Shown here piece after piece: positions 43,972-54,124 of a stretch of 64,000 bases of DNA (the stretch's first letter is position 1; each line of letters begins with the position of its first letter). The DNA comes from Mesotaenium endlicherianum (taxonomy: Eukaryota > Streptophyta > Zygnematophyceae > Zygnematales > Mesotaeniaceae). The DNA lies in assembly GCA_009602735.1 (NCBI GenBank), contig WELA01011326.1, forward strand, positions 11,021 to 75,020, given 5' to 3'. The notes beneath the pieces were generated by a model. It did not search any database, had not been told where the DNA came from, and saw only the letters and a list, made by a program, of their open reading frames with translations. A program made the position numbers and the translations under genes.

Positions 43972-46751
43972 ATGGCTGCCTTCATGAATTCAGGATTGTG
44001 GGGTCGATCCTGCACGGCCTGCGTAAATTTACTGACAATTGAGTCAGGGCGCTCGACTAGCCATAATGCAATTAACATCTATGTTATGCCGCCGTTGCAT
44101 ATTCGAGTCTCAAATTCGTATGCTGACAGGCGGGAGAGCAGCAGGCAATGCAGCTCCCGCATACAGTGCCGAGTCAAAGATGTGCGTTCCTCCAAAACGA
44201 AGCTGTGCATGGCACACTCAGCTGCTGATGGAAGAGCAATGTTCTGCTCGTATTCCCAGTCGGGAGACAATATGGGCCTTGTTTCTGGAGACGGAGAGGG
44301 CTTAGCACTTCCTTTAGCTCAGGAACCTATGGAGATTAAGCAAGAAAACAAGGGGATGCAGGGCATGGCAGAAGCGTTTGCGATCAGACCGAGCACAGCT
44401 TTTGCTATCACTGGTGTCATAGCTTGTGCGGCTGTGGTTCTGCCATTCTTTATGCAGGCATCACTTGGTGCACATGCCCCAAGTGTGAGAATATTGAAGT
44501 ACGCGACATTGTTGTGTGGCTTTTACATGGCTTGGAATATTGGAGCTAATGACGTTGCAAATGCAATGGGTACTTCTGTGGGGTCTGGGGCCCTAACTCT
44601 CAGACAGGCTGTTATCACTGCCGCCGTGCTAGAATTTTCTGGAGCATTCCTTGTTGGTTCCCATGTCAGCCACACGATGCAGAACGGGATATTAGTTGCG
44701 GATGTGTTCGCCGGGAAAAGCAAGCTCCTCTTCTGTGGAATGCTTTCCTCCTTAGCTGCTGCTGGCACTTGGCTCCAGGCATGCTCGGTCCCCCCCCTTG
44801 TTCTTCTGCATGCAACACTTTTGTGTTAGCTATTGACTCAGATCGAAAGTGGCCTGGAGATAATGACCAGGTTTTTCTATTATCGTGTAGGACAGAACGA
44901 AGTAGAAGCAGTGCGGCAAGGACATCCCTCTGAGGAGCAAACTGACAGCGCCTGTCGCATACGTTGCGGTGCTGCATGTTCTCGACAGTCATTGTAAGGG
45001 GGGCAAAGTCGGTGTGACTCTGGCACAGCACCATAGTAGCACAACATTCTTATTGCCATGTCAAAGCTGTGCTTCTCCATTTGGTGCTTCCAGATGTCAG
45101 CAATTACTCAACAGCCGGCCAGGGAAGAAACACCCTAGTGTGGCACTGTGAGGTGGGACCAGGTGGCCTCCTTCTATGGGTACCCAGTATCGACGACGCA
45201 CTGCATCATTGGAGCCATGGTGGGGTTTGGTCTTGTGTACGGCGGGGTGGGAGCCGTGTACTGGAAGTCCCTGGCACGTGTGGTGGCCTCGTGGCTCATC
45301 TCGCCGCTCTTTGGCGCCACCGTGTCCTTCCTCGTCTACAAGTGCATCCGCACGGTGCGTGTCCACTGCCTGCCTGCATGGCATTGTCTGCCAGTTTGCG
45401 CCGCTCTCGCCCTCGTACCCCTTGTGCCGAAAATCACCTGACATGTGCAAGTCGCCAGCGGTATATGTATATCATGCCCTCCTTTGTCTTCAGCTGGTTA
45501 TCACCAACTCCCAGCTTCAGTGTGTTGCTATGCTCCTCCTCTTCAAGAGTGTGGGCACCTTATTTGGTGGTAGGTGTCCCCTCCTAAGATGATGCACGTG
45601 GTGCTCCCAGTATGAAGCACAGTGTCTGGAGCTATAAACCGTTGGCAATGTGAATGTTGCAACTTTGCATGGTCTCCTGTATGCATCGCACAGTGAGAAT
45701 GTGTTCGCTGGGAGGAAGCAGCAGTGGGCTGAGCTGAGTAAGCTCCAGCAGGATCATCACATTTCAGTTTCTGCACCTCATTCTCAAGGTAGGTAAGGGT
45801 GGGCTGAGGGAATGCGTGATTGGCAGTATGTGTATGGAGCCCGCAATCCAGGGCAGGCAGCGGCGGCGGCCGCACCAGTGGCGGTGTTCATCGGCGTTAG
45901 TCCTCTCGCTTTCACAGCCTTCTTAGGAGCGGGCGGCAGTGCAGGCTTAGGCCCAGCCTTGGGCAAGGCACTGGCGTGTGCTGCTTTGGGGGCATATGTG
46001 ATGCGCGAAATAGTGAGGAGGCGGCTGGGCAGCTTGCTGGCCGAGTACCAGCAGCAAGCCACCGCCTCGGAGGTGGGGCCGGCCAAGGGGCCCACGGGCA
46101 CGCAGCTGCGCATCGTGTACGCCATCTTTGGCTACCTTCAGGTGCACTACCACTGGCTGGCTGTTTCCCGCTTGAATCAGCAACTTTGGCAAGGGCTGCT
46201 GCAGTAGTAAGTAGCATCCTGCCCCTCGGTTCTAACATGAGCGCGCCTCTGAAATGGTGGTGCAGGTGCTGTCCGCGTGTTTCATGTCCTTTGCGCACGG
46301 GGCAAATGATGTGGCCAATGCTATTGGACCTATCTCTGCTGCCCTTGCCATCTTGAGTGGGGGAAGCCTTGCAACCTCGGTAGGAATTTCCACGGACGTT
46401 CTTGCGTGGGGTGGGTTTGGGATTGTGGCTGGCCTGCTTGTATGGGGATACCGCGTCATAGCCACGATAGGAAACAAAATTACCGAGTTGACTCCTACGA
46501 GAGGCTTTGCAGCCGAGTTTGGCGCCGCCAGCGTGGTGGTGGTTGCCTCGCGGCTTGGCCTGCCCATTTCTGCCACCCACACTTTGGTCGGCGCCGTCAT
46601 GGGTGTTGGCTTTGCACGAGGCATGAACAGCGTGAGGGGTGACGTGGTGAAGGAAATTGTGGCCTCGTGGTTGATTACCATTCCCCTTGGTGCTGCTCTT
46701 TCCATCTTCTACACATTCGTCTTACTACGAATAGTTCCCAGCGTGTTTTAA
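43972..46751 (+). CDS. PHT2;1: Plastid-type sodium/proton-phosphate transporter (PHT2;1-like, PiT/PHO4 family)
   Basis: This carries inorganic phosphate across the chloroplast inner envelope in plants. I place four exons: 43,972-44,778, 45,163-45,354, 45,827-46,141 and 46,266-46,751, all in phase 0. They give 599 aa, close to the ~590 aa of plant PHT2;1. The ATG at 43,972 is chosen because a GTG two codons upstream is not a plausible start. The first ~145 residues are Ser/Arg-rich with few acids, as in a plastid transit peptide. Both PiT signature repeats are present: NIGANDVANAMGTSVGSGAL (exon 1) and FAHGANDVANAIGP (exon 4). Conserved STTHCI (exon 2) and SATHTLVGAVMG (exon 4) are also present, with about 12 hydrophobic segments. 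Intron 1 starts GC (CTCCAG/GCATGC) and ends AG; introns 2 and 3 are GT-AG. It looks intact and is convergent with the SANT/MYB gene. Confidence 0.93.
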
Positions 46752-47905
46752 TAGGTGTGCTTAGATCAGGAGTTGCTTCTTGCAGTATCGTCACGCATTG
46801 GTCCCCGCGTCAGTCTTATGCTCGTACTGGGACCTTGTATGGAACAACAAGGGCAGGGAGCAACGTAGAAGGCAGCCTATGGTGTCCATATGAACCTATC
46901 GAAAGTCATCAATGTAAGCAAGCTTTAGATCTAGATATTGTGCAGTCCCTCAGCTTATAATATTAGCTTAGAACCCTGCTGACCCTGAATAAAGTAGCGA
47001 CAAATGTTCCCTACCAGTGACAAGGATTCACCTTACATTGCGTATGTATTGCCTGAAATAGTTCCTACTGCTCAAGAACCACCATACTCTGCGTATATAC
47101 TGCAGCTGCCACTCCTGACAATTAACATACATATTCTTCAATTTACACTTGGTTACAAAAAGAAAGGGTAGGATGCTCAGCTATGGCATAAATTGGAAGT
47201 GATTATTCAATACGTCAAGCTGCACACTGGTCGCTATTCCAGAAGTATACATGTGACAAGAGAGCAGACAAATGAGTAGTGTAGGCTTACTTTTTTAGTA
47301 TAATGTCATGATGGAAGGAAAACAGTACAACTGGCGCTAGACTCTGATATCAACGACAGTACACATTGACCTCACGACAAAAAGCAGAGCTTGCAGGACC
47401 CATTTGAAAATTCTACCACAAGAAGATACTTCCACCAATTTTTTGAATTTTTTTTCTTTCATCTCAGAGAAATAGATTGTGTTAAGGTATATTTTTCGTT
47501 GTAAGTACCTGACTTGGGCAATGTGATTGTTTGGGCATAGTCCTTGAAAAATAAGGAATTACAAAATGATTCCACGAACACGAAGCGCTGGAACAGAAGC
47601 ACCAAGTGCTATAAGGCTTGCATAGAGCTACAGTGCCACGCACCTTGACTAATCCATGCGCAAGCTAATGAATAGCAACCAAAGGTCTGCCAGCATGACC
47701 AAAGCCATGCACGGCAGCTTTGGCCAACGTACTACGAAAAAATTAAACTCAACGGCCTCTGTTGTTCTCGTCTTTCAAATTGCCTGCATATGGCGTATTC
47801 GAATCCAGAAGCTTCCTGATCTTGAGCACCAATACATACAGCCTGAAGCTCAAAGACAGCACCTTAGAGCACCTCCCACAGGGCCAGTGACAGGGCCATC
47901 CAGTG
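46752..47905. other. Convergent intergenic region
   Basis: About 1.15 kb lies between the stop of the phosphate transporter and the stop of the minus-strand SANT/MYB gene. It must hold both 3' UTRs. A TGTAA, the pentamer used as poly(A) signal in green algae, occurs near 46,914 downstream of the transporter. No gene is seen. Confidence 0.45.
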
Positions 47906-50832
47906 CTAGGAAGCTACAGCCTGAGTTGCAACAGAACTCAAGGGTGTACAAGGCTGTGTGCCATTACTTGTAGGCAACGGCAAGCAAGTGGCGTCTTCCA
48001 GGTTCAGACCTCCACTTTGATTAGACTGTATTCCAGCAGCAGCCTCCTGTTGTTCCACACCACCAGGCAGAGGAGGAGGAGGAGGAGCATGAGCACTCAC
48101 TGACTGATCCCGCAGCAGACGAGGGCTCTTGGCCTCCTCTGGCTGCAGGTGCCCAGTCTCAGCAGCACCGGGTATTGTGGCGGCTCTTGGCAATACAGCT
48201 GCAGCATCTTGCGAGGCCTTTCCCCCAGAGCTAGTCACAACCGCGGCAGCTGCGGTTGGGGGGGCACTGCTCCCCGACTCGGGCATGGAGGAGGAGCCTC
48301 CAGCAGCGGCCGGCGCTCGAGACCTTCTCTCCAGCTCGCCACTCTCCTCACTGCCACTGCCACTGCCTCCTCCTACTCCTGCCCGGCTGCTGCTCATTGC
48401 CGCTCGCTGCCCCTGTTGTTGGTCCAGCTGCAAGCTTGCAGTGATTGGCACTGCAGCAGTGGCAAGGGGGCTTGGCAGCACCTGAAGCACAGCTGCAGAA
48501 GACGATGCAAACGGAGGCATCTGGACAGCACTAGCCCCCGGGGAGCTTTGCTGCCATGCTGACACCCCTCCCTGCGTGGTGGTATTACTGGGTGAAGACG
48601 TCCCATTAGCCCCACGTGCATGGGGATGGGGATGGGGGTGGGGGTGGGCAAGGGGATGGGGACTGGGGGATGGAGCACGGGCAGAAGAGGACGAGGATAA
48701 GTCTCTCTTGGTGCCAAGGCCACCCCCCATGGGGCTGCGGGGCACGGACTTGGCTGGCCGAGCAGCACCTGCACCACCGGGACTGGGGCAGGGGCCGGGA
48801 CCAGGGCTGGTGCCCGTGCCAGTGCCAGTGCGGATGTAGTGCACAATGGGAGCAGGGTCGCCAAGAGCGCCATAGTGATGATGCAGAGGAGGGGCAGCCG
48901 GGCTGATCCCGCCCCCGGGTCTCATGTTTCCAGCAGGCGTGTTACCGCTGGCTGGCAAGCTGGAGGTGGAGCAAGAGTGCGCAATGCGCGCACCGGCAGC
49001 GACAGCGGCCGCCTGCACTGCAGGGTCAGGGCCTCTGCTGGCCCCCCCCTTATGCACCCGCCCCCCATTACTGCTATACGAGAGGCCAGCACTTACTGCA
49101 GCTCCAGCTGGCAGCGCAGCAGCCTGCCACACGTCGTAGCCTCCGACAGAGGCAGCCTGAGCCTGTGCTGTTGTCATCACAACAGCGCCTGGAGCCACCA
49201 GCCGGTACTGGGCGGCCGGTGGTGCCCCCCCCGTTACTACGCTGCGCATGCCAGTGTACTGAGGAGGGGCTGGCTGCCGACCTCCTGCTCCTCCTCCTCC
49301 TCCTGCTGCTGCCGGTGCCCCTTGCCGGGGCGGTGCTGAGGCCCCCCGCATGCTTGGCTCTACTTTTGCACCACTCCAGGTGGTGGCAGCCGTGGTGGTG
49401 GTGGTGGCGGTGGCGGTGCTGGGTGCACCCACCGCGGATGCTGCTCTGTGCGGGCCGCCTTGCTGCTGCTGCTGCTGCTGCATCTTCATGGCATGCTTTG
49501 TCTGCTGCGCATGCGGATGTGGATGCAGCACAGCCTGTGGTCTAGCAGCAGCAGCAGCATGCCCGCTGGGCTGCAGCATCACACCCACGGCTGGCAGGTC
49601 GTCCTGAGCCGCAGAGCCCGTCGCTGAAGCTGGCGCCGACGCTGCAATCCCATTGTCAGCGTGCGGTGGTGGGCAGTGCACGGCGGCAATGCCAGCTGCT
49701 GATGCTGATGCTGAAGCTGAAGCAGGGGTTGCCTTGTGCATGGTGGGCAAGGAGGAGGAGGAGGAAGAGCATTTAGCAGAGGCCACGTCAGCAGCAGCTG
49801 CAGCAGGCTCCGGATACACAAGGGGCGGTGAAGGGCCTGGCACTGCACCCTTTGTGGCTCCAAAGGGTGCGGCTGCTGCCGGGCTCAGACGGCGCTGCTG
49901 CGGCGGCTGCTGCTGCTGCTGCTGCTGAGGAGGAGGAGGAGGCAGAGGCAGCGGGGCCCTGAGGCTGCTGAGGCGGATGGCCTCTTTCTCCAGCCGCCTT
50001 CGAATCTGGCCCCACCGCTGCACATGCACATCCCCTCATCATAATTAAGCACTTGAAAGAACGTATGCGCTCCAGGTAGAAAGAAGGGGGAGGCAAGGCA
50101 GGTGGGTATCAACCTGGGCCAGCTGACTGGGAGTGCGCTCCAAAAGTGCCGCACACTCCTGGCTGATGCGGCTCCATTGCCCCTCGCCCCACATTTCCAC
50201 GGCGGCCTTAAGCGCCACGTCATCATGCGACCCCCACGGATTGGCCTTCCTCTTTACCCCTCCTCCCCCAGCTGCTGCTGCAGTCGCTGCCGCCGACTGC
50301 TTCTTGCTCTCTTTTCCGCCGCCCCTGCCATTAGTGCTAGTGGTGCCCGCCGCCAGACGATCCTCACTGCCACCCATGCTCATGCTGATGCTGCTTGCAC
50401 TGCCGCCGCCTGGCGGCTGCAAGGATGTGTGCCCATGATGCTGCTGCTGCGACTGCTGCTGCTGGTGATGATGATGAGGGCTTCTGAAGGAGGGCGAAGA
50501 CGACGAGGGCGGGGATGGGGGCCAAGAGCGGCGCGGGCTTGTGCTGACGGGAGGTGACCCGCATGCAGCCGTGCGCGCGGACGTGGACACCGCAACGTCA
50601 CACGCAGGCGTCTCAGCAGCAGCTGCAGCGGCATACCCTCCTCCTCCTCCTGGGCTCCTGCTGGGCACCACCAGCTGGTGGCTGCCTACTACCGCCTTCT
50701 TATTCCCAACTGTAGCCTGCCCCTGACTTCCCCCCAGGAGGCTGCTGGCCTTACTGGGCCTTGCAGAGCCGCCAGCATCAGCAGCAGCAACCGCCGCCTG
50801 TGTGATCCCAAAGCGCTGCATGTCGGCCTGCG

Positions 50833-50878
<46 letters not shown>

Positions 50879-53305
50879 ATGATGGCTGGGGGTGGGGCGG
50901 GGGTGGGGCTGGAGGTGCAGGTCTGGGATGTGGCGCTGCCCCCACAGGCCAATCCCATCCGCAGCCTGGAAGAGCACACGCACGAAGTGTAAGTTGTAGC
51001 CTTTCCATGTATGTACGCCCCCCGTGGAGCTCAATGGCAAAGCCTTGGAGCAGAGTCGATGTGCTGGCGGTGGTGGTGGCGGTGGGCCCTCCGCTTGTCA
51101 GTCATCGCTGACAGAAGAGTGGGTGCGGGTGTGGGGGTTGGGGGCGCAGGTACTCGGTGGAGTGGAATGGGGTGCGCAAGGACTCCTTCCTCAGCGCCTC
51201 CTGGGACGACACCATCAAGGCACGCCCTCCTGCTCCTGTCTCTCTCGGCTGCCCTGTTGGCTCGCGCGGGTCTGCCACGTGCTTACCTGGGGGCCATATG
51301 CTGAGACAATCTCTGTGCTTGCATGCGGCGTGCATAGGTATCTTGGCCACTGATGAAGGTACAATAGTACCACATTGTCTGAGAAAGTCCGCATAATTGT
51401 GGAACCAGTAGTATTGTGCTATACTGTGGGAGGGGAGGGGCTGACAGGGCGTGTTGTTTGNTTGTTGTGGTGCTGACCTCAACCACCCACCTTGACACAG
51501 GCAGCAGCCTCAATAACAGCTTCAGGCTTGGCGCCAGCTGGGGGCTCCAGCTCCTCCTCCAGGTCACTCTCGTCCTCCTGCACCAACAACGCCACCGCAC
51601 GCCCCCCTGCCCCAGCTCAACATGCCGATCTGCTGCCCGGGCGGACAAGGAGCCCCAATACAGATGAAGGCCAAAAGGGGGAGGAGGGCATACCAGAGGC
51701 ATGGCACCAGTGACATAGTAAGGATCCAGGTTTGAATGGTACGCCAGGTGGCGCCAGATGGCCTGGCACTCACGCTGGCTACCAAGGCCAGGTGCAGCGC
51801 GCTTCCACACGCCCTCCCAGTGCATGTCCACGGCCGCCGCGCGTGCAATCTCTCTCAGCAGCGCCATCACAAGCGGAGCACTATACCTGCAGGCTTACAC
51901 CATCACAAACACTTCTCAGCACCTGCTATCTCCCCCTCACTGCTGGAAACCGCAAGTGATAACAAGTGTGCCTGCTAGGGGTGCAGCATTTCTGGCTATC
52001 ATTGGCTGTATTCACAAAACACTTTGCGTCACCCTCCTTCCTCTTATCATTCGCTGGTACTCTAAGGACTTTTACCTCGATTCCAGGCTGGAAGTTTCCC
52101 AGTACAGCACACTCTCCGGTCTGCAGTAGACTGTAAAAGCCGTGGTAAAGCTCTCCGTCAACAAATGGTGGAAAACCTAGGTGCCCACATATTGGTTAAG
52201 TGCACGCGCTACGTGATGCATTCGCAATTTGAGCAACATAGACTGGCAGAAGGTCCAAAGTAGCAACAGACGTCACATTCTCCTCAGCATTACCACTATC
52301 TAGGGCAACTGCCTGCAGGCCAAAATACCAAGAAAGGCGGCTTGCTTCCGCACCTCTAGGACAGAGTACTAGCCAAAACTTTTGTTCCCCACCCCACCCC
52401 CACTTAACGACTGTCATTTCGCAAATCACAGGCTGTACCCCATGACAAGCAGGCAATAAAATTGTAGCCAGCGGTAATTACCTTCTCAACAAGACCGCCA
52501 CCTGAGCTTCGCCAATAGAGCATCTCCTCCTCTTTGGTGCACTCTCATGAGTTACAATCTCAGAACGATGCTGACAAGCAGGAGCAGGTCTTTTGCCAAG
52601 TCCTCCTGCTCTCCCTTGAGGTCCCTTCAGCTTTGGCGCTGCAGGTATTACTATTGGACTATCATTTCCGGTTACCATCTGTTCTGCAGGTATCTGTATG
52701 TGAGACTTAGTGCCCACTCCCTGCCCTCTACACATGCCTTCGCCAACTATTGGCCCAACACCTAGTGAAGCTGGCGCAGCGGGTCCATGATTGATGTGAG
52801 AAGACTTCAGGCTAGCATCGCATACTGTTGTAGCTGGACTAACTGAAGCAGTACTCTTGCACTCATTAGTGGCAGTCGTGTCACCACACACAGTCTCCTC
52901 ACCAGACTCTGCTCTACCCCCTCCGCCTCGTTGAGGAGGGACGGGCACAGACTTACTAGTATCTCCCGACAGAGACGGAGGTGCCTGGTCTGAAGCACTC
53001 CACTCAGGGTCGCTTCGTTCTGGGTACGTTTGTCGGATGTCATCAGTGCTTCTTGATTTAGCAGGTTGACGGTCGGGTTGCTGTGATTGTATTGAAATAG
53101 GTTGTCCCCCAGAGCTAGGCGAGCGAAGGTGGCCGAATTCAGCACCTTGTGATCGAGGGCCCTGAAAACTACCCGACGCCCCATTGCTACCAGAGGGCCG
53201 TACATTTGAGTTCAACGGACGAGCAACAGACTTCGGACGAGCAGAGTGTGGCAAGCCATTATGGAGGGCAACATCAAGGGCAAGGCTGCCCAGTGTTCGA
53301 GCCAT
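47906..53305 (-). CDS. Two-SANT/MYB nuclear protein with long low-complexity tail
   Basis: I place five exons: 53,305-52,482, 51,886-51,694, 51,577-51,491, 50,827-50,114 and 50,017-47,906, giving about 1309 aa. SANT/MYB repeat 1 spans exons 1-2 (VAVLLRRYSAPLVMALLREI, then W-x-G-V-W-K-R and IWRHLAYH; about residues 260-330). After an acidic EDESDLEEELE patch (exon 3), repeat 2 crosses the exon 4/5 junction (NPWGSHDDVALKAAVEMWGE, SQLAQ/RWGQIRRRL; about residues 555-620). This order matches, from memory, plant proteins of the At1g58220/At1g09710 type, whose role is poorly known; DNA or chromatin binding is inferred. Exon 5 (703 residues) is a Pro/Ser/Ala/Gln/Gly-rich tail with polyQ and polyP runs. 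Donors are GTAATT, GTATGC, GTGGGT and GTTGAT. The first in-frame ATG is used; a start in an upstream exon is possible. Confidence 0.8.
50833..50878. repeat. 46-base poly(C)/poly(G) homopolymer
   Basis: This is an uninterrupted run of 46 C on the plus strand. On the minus strand it is a G run ending five bases before exon 4 of the SANT/MYB gene (CGCAG/GCCGACATG). It therefore replaces the usual pyrimidine tract of that acceptor. The true length may be uncertain because such runs are hard to sequence. Confidence 0.9.
50921..51219 (+). pseudogene. PEX7: PEX7 (peroxisomal PTS2 receptor) gene fragment, two exons
   Basis: Two plus-strand stretches read as one WD40 blade of PEX7, the receptor that brings PTS2 proteins to peroxisomes. 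Exon 1 is 50,921-50,988 (VWDVALPPQANPIRSLEEH) and exon 2 is 51,150-51,219 (YSVEWNGVRKDSFLSASWDD). A GTAAGT donor and CAG acceptor join them in frame. The plant protein has the same run (ALPP..NPIRSF.EH.REV.SVDYNPTRRDSFL.SSWDDTVK). A third splice site, AAG/GCACGC, follows, but I find no further exons: upstream is the homopolymer and the SANT/MYB exon 4, and nothing PEX7-like follows to 51,490. The fragment lies antisense in intron 3 of the SANT/MYB gene. Because the intron is kept, it came by DNA copying, not through mRNA. Confidence 0.8.
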
Positions 53306-54124
53306 GGAGGGCGCCTGCACTCAGCAGACTGCCCGACCCGCAAGCATGAAGAGAAAGATATCTTAGCAATTCGGCCTTAACTATAGTGACTTGCATGCCC
53401 CCACGTTCGGCAAAGCATGCTTCCGGACCGCCGTGTGCAATCGTATCCGACGGAGTTACAAAAAATGCAACAAAGATTATTTCTGATGCTGCTCCATTTA
53501 AGCCTAATCATCACCACTACCGAAAGAACCATACTAAGTCTCACCACGATCGCAGTACGAAAGATGTCAACGACAGCAGTACTGGTCGTTTACCAAAACT
53601 TGCAACACTTCACCAAGGCAATTTCGCTCAATTTCGCTCGTGGCATTGTCGCTGCCATTTGCCGCCCAATATCCTCACAAAGAGGAAAGGCGTACATGTC
53701 GTACGAATTGTACATTCCACTGCGGACAACTGCGGACTACCTCCCACTACCGGCTCGGGGCTACGAAGGCCTTTTATTACTTCAGACCATCATGCAAAAT
53801 GCACATTGGCCCCCTAGATGTCAGTTTCAGGTGAAGGGAGCTCACATATATGCAAGCTGGTTGTTGATACACGAGTCTTGTTGAGGATCCCTTTCAGGAG
53901 TGCTTTCTGTCCGCTAAAACAGGCTGAAGTGTGGAGATACTGAATAAATCATGATTATTGGGAGGTGGCTTCCTTGAGAAAATCAATCAGTGCACAATAC
54001 ACGAGATATGGAGTTGGAATGCTTCTACCTGCTCTCAAGGACAATAGTGAAGCGTCCTGCAACCTTAGGCTGAGAAGTTACACAATCCAAGTTTAATTTT
54101 TTCGATATTTTTGAGTGCATCATC
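53306..54124. promoter_or_regulatory. Shared upstream region of divergent SANT/MYB and AP1M genes
   Basis: The ~820 bp between the two start codons must contain both promoters. Several short frames on the plus strand (53,386-53,884) have no recognisable domain and are not called. An AT-rich block TTTAATTTTTTCGATATTTTT lies just before the AP1M ATG, at 54,092-54,112. No TATA box stands out. Confidence 0.5.

Noticed and set aside
48129-49928. Several long plus-strand frames over the SANT/MYB exon 5
   Set aside because: They are shadows of a GC-rich, low-complexity exon; the minus frame continues a SANT repeat across a splice junction, the plus frames match nothing.
50045-51040. Continuous 331-residue minus-strand frame including the G run and DNA upstream of exon 4
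   Set aside because: Its upstream part is exactly antisense to the PEX7 exons and reads through the homopolymer. The CGCAG acceptor at 50,832-50,828 gives a better continuation from exon 3.
53386-53884. Plus-strand ORFs between the SANT/MYB and AP1M genes
   Set aside because: No recognisable domain, overlapping frames of similar length, and a position in the shared promoter region.
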